Position numbers and translations under genes: made by a program. Shown piece after piece: positions 9,111 through 17,342 of a stretch of DNA of 64,000 nucleotides (position 1 is the stretch's first letter; the number at the start of each line of letters is the position of its first letter). The notes beneath the pieces were generated by a model that made no database searches, was not told the origin of the DNA, and was given only the letters and a program-made list of their open reading frames with translations. Origin of the DNA: Planctomycetota bacterium (GTDB lineage Bacteria; Planctomycetota; B15-G4; SIAN01); the NCBI GenBank assembly GCA_028289345.1, contig JANQQL010000033.1, positions 372,001-436,000 of the forward strand. Reading direction: 5' to 3'.

Positions 9111-10042
9111 TCCCGGTAGTCGAGCTCTTGGGACAGACAGGTGCGCCCCTTGCCTCTCCGCTTGGCTTCGAGGAGGGCGGCGTCTGCCCGACGTAGGAAT
9201 TCCTCCGCCGTCAGATCCGAGTGTCCCTGGGTGCTATCAATCCCGACCGACAAGCCCAGAACCGCCGAGTGCCCGTCCTTCTCGAATCTCTCCTCGCGGA
9301 CCAGCTTGCGCAGACGCGCGACCATCTGGGTGGCTTCGCTGAGGTCGGTGTTGGGGAGCAGAAGCACGAACTCGTCGCCGCCGAGTCGGGCCGCGACGTC
9401 GGCTCGACGCACCACCGCTTCCAATCGCTCGGCGAACCGTCGTAGAACGAAGTCCCCGAACAAGTGGTCGATCTCGTCATTGATCTTCTTGAAATCGTCC
9501 AAGTCGAACATGACGACGGAAAGGGGCAGGCCGTGGCGGTTCGAGCGGCTCAGCTCCTCTTCCAGGCGCTCGAAGAAGAAACGGTCGTTGGAGAGCCCGG
9601 TCTTGAAGTCCCGAAGGGCTCGATCCTCCATGGTTTGGGCGCGAGCCTGAAGATCCTCCCAGCGAGTTCGGTGAGCCAGGAGCAGGCCGATCTTGACGTG
9701 GATCTCCTCGGTCGAGGCGGGAAGGACCAGGAAGTCGAGGGGTCCTCCGGGCAGGGACCGGTAGTCTTCCAACGGACGGATTTCTTCGAGGAGGAACAAT
9801 ACCGGACGGTCCCCGTCCCGGGACAACAGGCGAAGAGTGTGCTGGACTTCGAAGGCCGGAAGCTGGCGACTCAGGGGCCGAAGAATCAGCAGATCTGGGG
9901 ACGACTCGCTGAGGTGCCGGACGGTCTCCCCCAAGTTCTGGGAGGAAGTGACCCCGTAGCCGTGATTGACCAGATCCGCGTGGACGTCCCCCAGGCCGTC
10001 TCCGAGGTGATCCGCGAGAAGAACTCGGAAAGCTTCCGCCAT
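9032..10042 (-). CDS. Diguanylate cyclase with degenerate receiver-like N-terminus
   Basis: GGDEF proteins make the second messenger c-di-GMP. The 336-residue product has an intact GGDEF active site (221-225) preceded by an inhibitory I-site, R212-x-x-D215, five residues upstream, so it should be both active and feedback-inhibited. The N-terminal 125 residues follow the receiver fold pattern, but the position of the phosphoacceptor Asp in DLLILRPL is Arg (R55), so phosphorylation is unlikely. A helical linker (about 125-145) joins the domains, and the last 35 residues are polar and disordered-looking. The tail overlaps ileS by 79 bp, and the gene diverges from rpsB. Confidence 0.9.
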   Translation of the reverse strand: MAEAFRVLLADHLGDGLGDVHADLVNHGYGVTSSQNLGETVRHLSESSPDLLILRPLSRQLPAFEVQHTLRLLSRDGDRPVLFLLEEIRPLEDYRSLPGGPLDFLVLPASTEEIHVKIGLLLAHRTRWEDLQARAQTMEDRALRDFKTGLSNDRFFFERLEEELSRSNRHGLPLSVVMFDLDDFKKINDEIDHLFGDFVLRRFAERLEAVVRRADVAARLGGDEFVLLLPNTDLSEATQMVARLRKLVREERFEKDGHSAVLGLSVGIDSTQGHSDLTAEEFLRRADAALLEAKRRGKGRTCLSQELDYRDQDSVDPSATLTSTPTEASPTSQSNR

Positions 10043-10511
10043 TCGCGATGGAGTCTCTCAGGTGATGTGCGGAAGCGGCCCTGCATTTCCACGCAATGAG
10101 CCGCCTGAATTTGATTCCCCGGAGTCGACATTCGGGGGAATCGGTCGCCGCCTCGATTCTATGTTGCGGCGCTGCCTCCGGGGAGAGGCGGACGAAGTTG
10201 CTTGATCCCCCCGGGACGAAGCATAGACTTTCCCGGCCTTGAACCCTGGGTCGGGCTGTTTCCATGCACGCCTCGGGGCCGTAATGGTTGCGGGTGTTGC
10301 ATCGGCCGGGTCGATGTGTGGACACCGGTCCGTGCCGCGTCGTGATCCTAGACGCCCGGTTCGGCCGGGTTCGAACCGCGATCAAGCGCGTTGAATCGTG
10401 ATCATCCGTGAATCGTGATCATCCTCGGGAAGACGGGTTGGTCTTCCTCATGTCGATGCGATTGATTCGGGATCCCTTTTTCCGGTTGCCGGGGAGGCTG
10501 TGCAGAGTTCC
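10043..10511. promoter_or_regulatory. Divergent intergenic region with repeats and rpsB leader hairpins
   Basis: This 469-bp spacer separates the GGDEF gene from rpsB and must hold both promoters, though no clear -35/-10 pair stands out. Visible structure: two copies of TGAATCGTGATCATCC (10392-10407 and 10409-10424), each containing the palindrome TGATCA; a hairpin with GGAAGAC (10428-10434) and GTCTTCC (10441-10447); and a CCCGG/CCGGG hairpin with a TTCGG loop (10355-10369). The GGAAGAC hairpin lies about 65 bases before the S2 start, in the position where S2 often autoregulates its own leader. That regulatory role is inference. Confidence 0.45.
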
Positions 10512-11315
10512 ATGATCGAAATCGAACGACTGGTGGAAGCCGGGGTGCACTTCGGCCATCGCACGCGGCGGTGGAACCCCAAGATGAAGCCGTACATTTA
10601 CGGGAAGCGCAACCTCATCCACATCATCGATCTGGTCTCGACGGTTCGTGGCTTGGCCCGGGCCCGGGATTTCCTGCGCAACCTAGCGTCGGCCGGACAC
10701 GACGTGGTCCTGGTGGGCACCAAGCGTCAGATTCGCGGCGTGGTGGCTTCCGAGGCCAAGCGCGCCGGCGTGCCGTTCGTCAGCGAACGTTGGCTGGGTG
10801 GCACTCTGACCAACTTCGAAACCGTCCGCTCTCGACTGAAGCGACTGCACGAACTGGAAGAGCTGGAGAGTTCCGGGAAGCTTCAAGAGATGCCGAAGAA
10901 GGCCCAGTCCTTCACCCAGCGCGAACTCCGTCGCATTCGGCGGAACTTGGATGGCATCCGAGAAATGGACAAGCAGCCCGGCGCTCTGCTGGTGGTGGAC
11001 TCCCGCAAGGAGTACATCGCTGTCAATGAAGCCAATCGACTGGGCATTCCCATCGTGGCGATTCTCGACACGGACAGCGACCCGTCGAAGGTGGACTTCG
11101 CGATCCCCGGCAACGACGACGCCATGCGTTCGGTCGAGGTGCTCCTGAAGCCTCTGGTGGATGCGATCATCGACGGCAAATCCCGATCGCGCCAGCAGGC
11201 GATGGAAGCAGCCAAGTCCGAGTCCGCAGGTGCCTCCAAGGGCGGTGGCAGCCAGGACAAGGCGCCGGTTGCCGCAGCGGCAAAAGAAGGCACCACCGCC
11301 GGCGAAACGAAGTAA
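10512..11315 (+). CDS. rpsB: 30S ribosomal protein S2
   Basis: S2 binds the head of the small subunit and helps recruit S1. The product begins MIEIERLVEAGVHFGH and contains RRWNPKMKPYIYG and the SERWLGGTLTNF signature, all diagnostic. The C-terminal 45 residues are an Ala/Ser/Lys-rich tail beyond the usual core. An in-frame GTG at 10500 is only 2-3 bases from the GGGGAGG site, so ATG 10512 is preferred. The order rpsB-tsf-pyrH-frr is the common bacterial arrangement. Confidence 0.96.
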   Translation: MIEIERLVEAGVHFGHRTRRWNPKMKPYIYGKRNLIHIIDLVSTVRGLARARDFLRNLASAGHDVVLVGTKRQIRGVVASEAKRAGVPFVSERWLGGTLTNFETVRSRLKRLHELEELESSGKLQEMPKKAQSFTQRELRRIRRNLDGIREMDKQPGALLVVDSRKEYIAVNEANRLGIPIVAILDTDSDPSKVDFAIPGNDDAMRSVEVLLKPLVDAIIDGKSRSRQQAMEAAKSESAGASKGGGSQDKAPVAAAAKEGTTAGETK

Positions 11316-11525
11316 GCGGAAGCGACTCTTCGGCGACTGCGTCGGCCAAGTAGGGCTTGCGTTGAGCAAAGGGGGAAGGCTCGGAGTCCTGAGTTCAGGA
11401 ATCCTGGGATTTCCTCCGTCCAGAACAAACCCCTGATAGCGCGACGGTTCCCCACCCAGGAATGCCTTTCTGGCCTCCGACAGCGCTCAGAATTCATCGA
11501 ACAAACTGCAAGGAACGAGAAGATC

Positions 11526-12125
11526 ATGGCGGCACAGATTTCGGCAACCGCGGTTCGTGACCTTCGGGAGAGCACCGGCTCGCCGTTGATGGACTGCAAG
11601 AAGGCCCTCGTCGAATCCGATGGTGATATCGAAAAGGCCACGGAGATCCTGCGCAAGAAGGGGCTCAAGACCGCGGACAAGAAATCTGCGCGAGCCACTC
11701 ATCAGGGAACGATCGGTTTCTATCGCCACCATGACGGCAAGAAGGCGGTGATGGTCGAAGTCCAGTGCGAGTCCGACTTCGTCGGCAAGAACGACGCGTT
11801 CCAGCAGTTCGCTGCGGACGTCGCCATGCACATCATGGCCATGAAGCCGGAATACGTGGACCGGGAGCAGGTTCCCGCCGACATCGTCAAGAAAGAAGAG
11901 GAGCTGATCCTCGCCTCTGACGAGCTGCAGAAGAAGCCGGAAGCGGCCCGCGGCAAGATCGTCGAAGGGCGCCTGCGCAAGTTCTACGAATCCTGCTGCT
12001 TGCTCGACCAACCGTTCGTAAAGGACGACTCCAAGACGGTCCAGGGGTACCTCAAAGAGACCATCGGGACCTTGGGTGAAAACATCAAGGTCGAACGCTT
12101 CGTCTGCTACGAGGTCGGCGTGTGA
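11526..12125 (+). CDS. tsf: Translation elongation factor Ts
   Basis: EF-Ts is the nucleotide exchange factor for EF-Tu. The N-terminal UBA-like helix bundle (VRDLRESTGSPLMDCKKAL) and the following QCESDFVGKNDAF segment are the family signatures. At 199 residues it is the short form, with one core subdomain rather than the two of the E. coli protein. It starts with ATG after AAGGAACGAG, 210 bp after rpsB, and its last four bases overlap the pyrH start (GTGA), indicating translational coupling. Confidence 0.96.
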   Translation: MAAQISATAVRDLRESTGSPLMDCKKALVESDGDIEKATEILRKKGLKTADKKSARATHQGTIGFYRHHDGKKAVMVEVQCESDFVGKNDAFQQFAADVAMHIMAMKPEYVDREQVPADIVKKEEELILASDELQKKPEAARGKIVEGRLRKFYESCCLLDQPFVKDDSKTVQGYLKETIGTLGENIKVERFVCYEVGV

Positions 12126-12835
12126 ATTCAGAAGGACCCGTCTTCCGGCGGATCCTGCTCAAGCTGTCCGGGGAGGCGTTGGCCGGCGGCGGGGGGACCA
12201 TCGACCCTCAGGTGGTGGAATCGATCGCCCAGGAATTGCGCGAGGTGACCGCAGCCGGGGTCCAGGTCGCCATTGTGATCGGCGGCGGAAACCTGATCCG
12301 CGGCGCTCACTTGCCCAGCTTTGATCGGGCCGTGGCGGACCAAATGGGCATGCTCGCGACCGTGATCAACGGCCTGGCGCTGCAGAACCGCTTGGACCGA
12401 GCCGGCCTGGAAACCCGGGTCATGTCCGCGGTTCCGATCACTTCCTTCTGCGAGCCGTTCATCCGTCGGCGCTGCCTGCGCCATTTGAATCTGGGGCGGG
12501 TGGTGATCCTCGTGGCCGGGACGGGCAACCCGTTCTTCACCACCGACACCGCGGCCGCACTCCGTGCCAGCGAGATCCAGGCGGACTGCCTGATCAAGGC
12601 CACCAAGGTGGACGGTGTGTTCGACGCAGACCCGGAGAAAGTGCCCGGGGCCAAGCGATTGGATGCGCTGACCTACGATCGGGTGATCGAGGATTCCTTG
12701 GCAGTGATGGACACCTCCGCCATCGTGTTGTGCAAAGAGAACGAAATCCCGATCCTGGTGTTCAAGCTCATGGAACAGGGCAACCTGATCCGGGCCTGCG
12801 CCGGGGAAACTGTCGGTACCAGGATCACCAGCTGA
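12122..12835 (+). CDS. pyrH: UMP kinase
   Basis: PyrH phosphorylates UMP to UDP in pyrimidine nucleotide synthesis. The 237-residue amino-acid-kinase fold shows LLKLSGEAL near the N-terminus, the IGGGNLIRG glycine loop, the GTGNPFFTTDTAAALRA nucleotide segment and KVDGVFDADP, all typical. The start is GTG overlapping the tsf stop by four bases. UDP made here also feeds the UDP-sugar pool used by LpxC. Confidence 0.96.
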   Translation: MNSEGPVFRRILLKLSGEALAGGGGTIDPQVVESIAQELREVTAAGVQVAIVIGGGNLIRGAHLPSFDRAVADQMGMLATVINGLALQNRLDRAGLETRVMSAVPITSFCEPFIRRRCLRHLNLGRVVILVAGTGNPFFTTDTAAALRASEIQADCLIKATKVDGVFDADPEKVPGAKRLDALTYDRVIEDSLAVMDTSAIVLCKENEIPILVFKLMEQGNLIRACAGETVGTRITS

Positions 12836-12910
12836 GGCATTCACTCCCTTTCCAGGCGGCGAACCTGCCTGGGGATGGCGAGTCAAGCGAAGTAGGCAAG
12901 GAGGGAACCC

Positions 12911-13465
12911 GTGGACCATCCGATTCTCAAAGAGACTCGAACCAAGATGGCGGCCAGTCTCGAGCATCTCTCCAACGAGATGCGGGGCCTGCGCTCCGGT
13001 CGAGCAACCCCGGCGCTGGTCGAGAACATCAAGGTGGACTACTACGGCAGTCCCACCCCCTTGGGCCAGATCTCCCAGATCCAGATTCCCCAACCGCGCG
13101 AGATCGCAATCAAGCCGTTCGATCCCTCCGCGATCTCCGCCATGGAGAAAGCCATCCAGGCTTCGGCGCTCGGCATCAATCCGCAAAGTGACGGCAAAGT
13201 GTTGCGCCTGACCGTGCCCATGATGTCCGAGGATCAGCGCAAGAAGCTGGTGGGGCGGCTCAAGGAAATGGGGGAGCAGGCTCGGGTGTCCCTGCGCAAT
13301 GCGCGCCGGGATTCGAACAAGAAGGCCGACGCGGCCAAGGGCGCGGAGCTCACCGAGGACGATCTCAAGCGCCTCAAGGATGAAATCCAGGCTGCCCTGA
13401 AAGAGCACGAGGGCAAGGTCGACGAGCTCCTCAAAGCCAAGACCACCGAGGTCATGGAGGAGTAG
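12911..13465 (+). CDS. frr: Ribosome recycling factor
   Basis: RRF works with EF-G to split post-termination ribosomes. At 184 residues it has the normal length, with the RSGRATPALVENIKVDYYG segment and the C-terminal three-helix-bundle pattern ending in a Lys/Glu-rich helix. The GTG start is preceded by AAGGAGGGAACCC, a strong ribosome site. It closes the rpsB-tsf-pyrH-frr set; two tRNA genes follow. Confidence 0.96.
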   Translation: MDHPILKETRTKMAASLEHLSNEMRGLRSGRATPALVENIKVDYYGSPTPLGQISQIQIPQPREIAIKPFDPSAISAMEKAIQASALGINPQSDGKVLRLTVPMMSEDQRKKLVGRLKEMGEQARVSLRNARRDSNKKADAAKGAELTEDDLKRLKDEIQAALKEHEGKVDELLKAKTTEVMEE

Positions 13466-13593
13466 CAGGCGAGGGCCTTCCTGGCGCCTCCCGGTGCCGG
13501 CTCCTCCCCGCGGGGAACCGGGACTCGACATCCGCCTCCCGAGCCGCGAACATGGCTCTCACTTGCAGGATCAACAACTCGCGGAAGAAAAAT

Positions 13594-13669
13594 GGGGGTA
13601 TAGCTCAGTTGGTAGAGCAACGGATTTTTAATCCGTGGGCCCAAGGTTCGAATCCTTGTACCCCTACCA
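13594..13669 (+). tRNA. tRNA-Lys (UUU)
   Basis: A full 76-base cloverleaf can be drawn. The acceptor GGGGGTA pairs with TACCCCT (G-U at 1-72), the D-arm is GCTCAGTTGGTAGAGC, the anticodon stem ACGGA/TCCGT carries the loop TTTTTAA with anticodon TTT, and the T-arm contains GGTTCGAATCC. Discriminator A and an encoded CCA end the gene. Confidence 0.97.
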
Positions 13670-13707
13670 TTCCTTCCCCGATACAATCCCTGCCGTCTGA
13701 AAGCGCT

Positions 13708-13784
13708 GGCCCCATCGTCTAATCCGGTTAGGACACGAGCCTTTCAAGCTCGCGATACGGGTTCAAATCCCGTTGGGGTCACCA
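13708..13784 (+). tRNA. tRNA-Glu (UUC)
   Basis: A 77-base cloverleaf with acceptor GGCCCCA/TGGGGTC, anticodon stem CGAGC/GCTCG, loop CTTTCAA and anticodon TTC. The T-loop is TTCAAAT and CCA is encoded. It lies 38 bases after tRNA-Lys, so the two are probably one transcript. The sequence beyond it looks accessory, and tRNA 3' ends are common integration sites, but I found no second copy of the tRNA end. Confidence 0.97.
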
Positions 13785-13791
13785 TCACTCT

Positions 13792-13813
13792 AGGGGTCTT
13801 TGGGAAGACCCCT
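13792..13813 (+). terminator. Hairpin directly after tRNA-Glu, possible terminator
   Basis: AGGGGTCTT and AAGACCCCT form a perfect 9-bp stem around the loop TGGG, starting eight bases after the tRNA CCA end. The position suits termination of the tRNA transcript, but there is no T-run after it, so intrinsic termination is uncertain. Its right arm lies inside the first 107-bp repeat. Confidence 0.45.
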
Positions 13814-14041
13814 CGCACGTGGGAACCACGTGCTCACCCCAACAGCTGGGGTGGTCGGTCATGCAGAGGGTCGATACCTACACGCCTCAGGTGAGCGCTG
13901 TGGACTCCCATCGCGACTGGATTTCGGACCACGGGGGAAGACCCCTCGCACGTGGGAACCACGTGCTCACCCCAACAGCTGGGGTGGTCGGTCACGTAGA
14001 GGGTCGATACCTTCACGCCTCGGGTGAGCGCTGTGGACTCC
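13802..14041. repeat. Two 107-bp direct repeats with internal hairpins
   Basis: Copies at 13802-13908 and 13935-14041 match at 103 of 107 positions and are separated by 26 unrelated bases (period 133). Each holds two strong palindromes: GCACGTGG-GAA-CCACGTGC (8-bp stem) and CACCCCA-ACAGC-TGGGGTG (7-bp stem). The copies sit between tRNA-Glu and the start of the accessory stretch. No convincing reading frame spans them. They could be a structured RNA, a mobile-repeat unit or a recombination site. Confidence 0.85.
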
Positions 14042-14150
14042 TTGCCGTTTGGCCGTTGCCTTTTGCACGGCCAGTGGACGCCGTCAGTTCTTGCCCAACG
14101 CCTCCACCGTCTGGCCTTCGTCGGATCAGCGCCTCGGGGGGTGATGAGGG
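14042..14150. other. Spacer between the direct repeats and the beta-roll gene end
   Basis: About 110 bases between the second repeat copy and the stop codon of the convergent minus-strand gene. I see no gene or structured element in it. Confidence 0.5.
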
Positions 14151-15197
14151 TCAGTTGAGTTCGAGCAGGGAGCCGGCCACCCAGTTGTAGGCGCCCGCGG
14201 CGGAGCGGCTGAGCCCACCGCTCACCGATGCGCGGTTGGCAGAAGCGGTGTTCGATCGACCGCCACTCACCACGGCATAGTTGCCGCCCGCCGTGTTGTT
14301 CTGCCCTCCACTGACCGAAGCGAAGGCGCCGTTGGCAAAATTCCCGAACCCACCGGTGACCGAAGCCCGGCTGCCGTAGGCAGTGTTGGAAGCCCCGCCG
14401 CTCACGGACGAGAACTGGCCACTCGCGTTGTTTCCACTGCCACCGCTCACCGACGACCAGGTATTGCTGGCTACGTTGGAGATGCCACCGCTGACCGCAG
14501 ACAAACGACCGCTCGCCGTGTTGTACTGACCGCCGCCAACCGTCGCAGAGTTGCCGGTGGCCGTATTGTACTCCCCGCCGCTCACCGAGGACCACACACC
14601 ACTCGCCATCCCTTCGAAGCCGCCGCTAATCGAAGCCTGGCTGCCATAGGCCGTATTGTTCTGACCACCGCTGACAGAGGCGGAGTTGCCGCTGGCCTCA
14701 TTGAGCGACCCTCCACTGACGGAAGCATAGCTGTTGGTGGATTTGTTTCTGACCCCGCCGCTCACCGACGAGTAGTTTCCGCTGGCGGTGTTCGTTCGCC
14801 CGACGACCAGGCCACCAAAACTCGAAAAGCTGTTCGAACTTCCACCAACTAGATTGTGCGAGCCCGTTCGGTCGTCGCCATCGGGGTTGCCCAGCTCGTT
14901 GTAACCCACGATGAGGTTTCCGGTGCCGTTCGTCGTGGCGGTCGAGCCGAGCCCGTTGACGAGTTGAAAGTTTGCGCCGGTGACACGGATGGTCTTGACC
15001 GTTCCCCCCTGACCGTCATCGAGCTCGACGATGCTCAGATGGTTGAGAATCTCCAGCTGCTCCGGGGTCAATGCATTGAGCACCGCAAATTTTGAAGGGG
15101 GAGAGGCCTCCAACGGGAAAGCGCGCACTGACGGGGAACTCGTCAAGAACGCCGCACCGACTGCAAGGAACAATGACAGGAGTTTCGCTGACTTCAT
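14151..15197 (-). CDS. Secreted YadA-head-like beta-roll protein with fourteen 15-residue repeats
   Basis: The 348-residue product has a Sec signal peptide (about 1-26, MKSAKLL...VRA), a short domain with LTPEQLEILNHLSIVELDDG, then a GNLIVGYNE / GSHNLVGG / GGLVVGR segment and about fourteen units of 15 residues fitting [ST]Gx-x-[SA]S-VSGG-xxNTA. This resembles left-handed beta-roll heads of trimeric autotransporters, but the chain ends just after the repeats (YNWVAGSLLELN) with no coiled-coil stalk or membrane anchor. The ATG at 15197 has GAGGG 8 bases upstream. Low-complexity Ser/Gly/Asn composition differs from its neighbours. Function is unknown; a surface or secreted structural role is inferred. 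Confidence 0.82.
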   Translation of the reverse strand: MKSAKLLSLFLAVGAAFLTSSPSVRAFPLEASPPSKFAVLNALTPEQLEILNHLSIVELDDGQGGTVKTIRVTGANFQLVNGLGSTATTNGTGNLIVGYNELGNPDGDDRTGSHNLVGGSSNSFSSFGGLVVGRTNTASGNYSSVSGGVRNKSTNSYASVSGGSLNEASGNSASVSGGQNNTAYGSQASISGGFEGMASGVWSSVSGGEYNTATGNSATVGGGQYNTASGRLSAVSGGISNVASNTWSSVSGGSGNNASGQFSSVSGGASNTAYGSRASVTGGFGNFANGAFASVSGGQNNTAGGNYAVVSGGRSNTASANRASVSGGLSRSAAGAYNWVAGSLLELN

Positions 15198-15878
15198 GGA
15201 TTCAGCCCTCGTTTTCGCGCAGATCGGGGATCCCAGCATGGAGCAGTGACACTGGCCAGGCTCGCCCCAAAGCCGGGGTTTCGTCCTCAGACGGCAGACG
15301 GGGAATGCCACTTGGACGACCCATGGCATACCCCTTCTACGAAGGATCTGATAGCCGTTCGTCTCGGGCCATTGCCTCTTTTGTCCTGGAGCTCGGGTCT
15401 TCCCCGCCCCTTGGTTTGGGGGAAATCGCTCGTTCACGAGGAGGGTCGGTCGCTCTGGCTCCTTTCGACTTGCGGCATGGGTTCCAGCGTGCCAACGGAG
15501 GGGGTTCCCGGTCACGGCCAACCGAGCCGCACCGAGGGCCCTGATATTTACCGAACCTCCTTGGTCGTGTCGCCCGCCGTTCGCCAGGATGACCCGGCCG
15601 GTGATCCTCGAGCCTTCGCGGACCAGGAAAGTGATCAGAGGGACGATCTCCTTCACATCCGTAAGGGCTGCCGTGTTGTGCTTACAGGATTCTCCCGCCG
15701 TCTTGGGGTACTGGACCGCATCCTCGCTCGCCTGGCCGTAGAAGAACGGAGTGACCATGGGCCAGGAGCGACCGAGGTGACCGGGATTCCCCGTGCTCCG
15801 AACTCCTCGGATGCTGCATGAGTGAAACGCTCGACCGGCGCCTGGCTTCCAGCATCGCTGGACAGTTCTGGACCGAGA
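15198..15878. other. 681-bp region without an intact gene; holds a dehydrogenase remnant
   Basis: This region lies upstream of the beta-roll gene and downstream of the FG-GAP-like gene, both on the minus strand. It must contain the beta-roll promoter. The part at 15573-15860 is a decayed short-chain dehydrogenase (separate entry). I see no other gene in the remainder. Confidence 0.5.
15573..15860 (-). pseudogene. Remnant of a short-chain dehydrogenase/reductase (SDR), frameshifted
   Basis: Read on the minus strand, 15856 to 15758 encodes AGSQAPVERFTHAASEEF then GARGIPVTSVAPGP, and after a one-base shift at about 15758 the next frame continues MVTPFFYGQASEDAVQYPKT, LTDVKEIVPLITFLV and ITGRVILANGG. 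These are in order the post-active-site helix, the PG motif and the C-terminal NGG end of an SDR. The Rossmann N-terminal half is missing, and the YxxxK catalytic pair appears as D-AGS-Q. Both the truncation and the shift show a dead gene. The 3' end of the FG-GAP-like gene abuts the broken side. Confidence 0.7.
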
Positions 15879-17342
15879 TCAACGCGAAACAGTGATCTCC
15901 AGAGGGGCACTGCTGAAGACCTCGCCACTCAGGGGAGAGGTCGCGAAGGCTTTCAGGCGGATGGACTGCTCCGCCAGCTCCTCGGCAACGCCCAGGGGGA
16001 GAATGACATAGCAATCGGTGTCGAAGTTCACGGTCGTCAGGGTCTCAGGGCGGGGATTCCCATCGAACCGTGCGCGCAGGACCGCCGTGGTTCCGATCGC
16101 GGCCGGTCCGATCCGGATCGTCAGTTCGTCGCTCGGCCCGTCGTCCTGGACCCGAGAGAGACCCATCTCGCCGAGTTGAAAGGAACTCCACCAGCCGCGG
16201 AATTCATCACTGTTGGACTGCACCCCTCCCACCAACTGCCCGCCGTGCACGGCGATGCTCTGAGGAAAGAGGTCCGCACCTCCAATGGTTGGATCCTGCA
16301 GAATTCGGACCTTCTCCCAAAGCCCGGCCACACGACGGTACACCTGTGCATGTCCTCCCAGGTCTGTATCTCTGAAGAAGTCGGGTTCGACAACCACGAC
16401 CGTGTCCCGACCGATTCCCACCTGGGACCCAAAGAACGGAGTTCCACCCTCGCGGGGCAATCGCTGTTCGAGAGTCCATTGATCGCGAGCACGGCGAAAG
16501 ATCACGACTTCGTCGTCCGCACCCGCCACCAGCAGATCGTTGCGGAGTGCCAAGGACCTTCCAAGGTTCAGAGAAGCGACGGGGATCGAGAGGCTCTCCC
16601 GGTAGATCCAAGCGCCTTCCACTCGTTGATAGAGATGCACCGCACCGGCATCGTTCGCCGCGCTGTCGTCGGACCCGTCGCCGAGGGCGAGGAGATCCCC
16701 TTGCAAGGCGACGGAGCTGCTCCGGTCCAGTCGTGCCTCCTCGCGCCATGCACCACCCAGGAAGCGATACACATAGGAATGCTGGTTTCCCATCGTCGCG
16801 AACGCATTGCCCGACGCCACCAGCGGAGATCCAAACCGGGTGCCCGGATCGTGATCGGTCGGTGAGACGACGGCGACCTCCGTCCAAGGACCATCGCCAC
16901 GTCGAAACGTGTGCACCGCACCGGGGCGGCTGAGTCGAGCTCCATTGGTCGAAACGAACGCCCACTCCCTGGTCAGCGCGACGCGCCATCCAAACTGATC
17001 GAAGGGCTGTCCTGGATCGGCCGCGAGCTGCTGCTCCTCGGTCCAGAGTCCGTTCTCCCTTTGGAAGACCGTGGCGTAGCCGGGCTCGGACTCGAAAGCG
17101 AAACCGCCCCGTTCGGGCGCGCCGACCAGCACGGTGTCCTGGTGAATCGCGACTGACCAACCGACGAAATCGCCAACAGTCACGGCAACCGGAGCCGCGA
17201 TTTGATCCGGAGTCCCGAGTTCACATTGCGCGGGAAGTCCCTCCAGACTGACGAGACCAGCCACAACGACTGTCACAATGGGAACACCCCATGATCGAAC
17301 GGGAGGGAAGACTGACCTCGGGGCGAGCAGCGGGAGGGACAT
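15879..17342 (-). CDS. Secreted FG-GAP-like beta-propeller protein
   Basis: The 487-residue product carries an N-terminal signal (hydrophobic segment about 19-33, ending near LPAQ) and about six to seven repeats of the form FGxxVAxxxDxxxVGAP...GAVxxFxRxxxxW, the FG-GAP/propeller pattern of extracellular proteins from free-living bacteria. Examples are GWSVAIHQDTVLVGAP, FGWRVALTREWAFVS and FGSQVGIGRDTVVVVEP. The C-terminal 100 residues look like a separate beta-sandwich. The ATG at 17342 follows AAGGAGA. An extracellular surface function is likely; the ligand is unknown. Confidence 0.8.
   Translation of the reverse strand: MSLPLLAPRSVFPPVRSWGVPIVTVVVAGLVSLEGLPAQCELGTPDQIAAPVAVTVGDFVGWSVAIHQDTVLVGAPERGGFAFESEPGYATVFQRENGLWTEEQQLAADPGQPFDQFGWRVALTREWAFVSTNGARLSRPGAVHTFRRGDGPWTEVAVVSPTDHDPGTRFGSPLVASGNAFATMGNQHSYVYRFLGGAWREEARLDRSSSVALQGDLLALGDGSDDSAANDAGAVHLYQRVEGAWIYRESLSIPVASLNLGRSLALRNDLLVAGADDEVVIFRRARDQWTLEQRLPREGGTPFFGSQVGIGRDTVVVVEPDFFRDTDLGGHAQVYRRVAGLWEKVRILQDPTIGGADLFPQSIAVHGGQLVGGVQSNSDEFRGWWSSFQLGEMGLSRVQDDGPSDELTIRIGPAAIGTTAVLRARFDGNPRPETLTTVNFDTDCYVILPLGVAEELAEQSIRLKAFATSPLSGEVFSSAPLEITVSR

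Noticed and set aside
10368..10377. GGTTCGAACC, which looks like a tRNA T-arm
   Set aside because: No acceptor, D or anticodon stem can be drawn around it; it is a chance palindrome.
13802..14041. CRISPR-like array at the direct repeats
   Set aside because: Only two 107-bp copies with a 26-bp spacer, far longer than CRISPR repeats, with no cas gene nearby.
15198..15758. Extended N-terminus of the beta-roll protein
   Set aside because: The open frame upstream of 15197 is the dead SDR in its second frame; the signal peptide at 15197 defines the real start.
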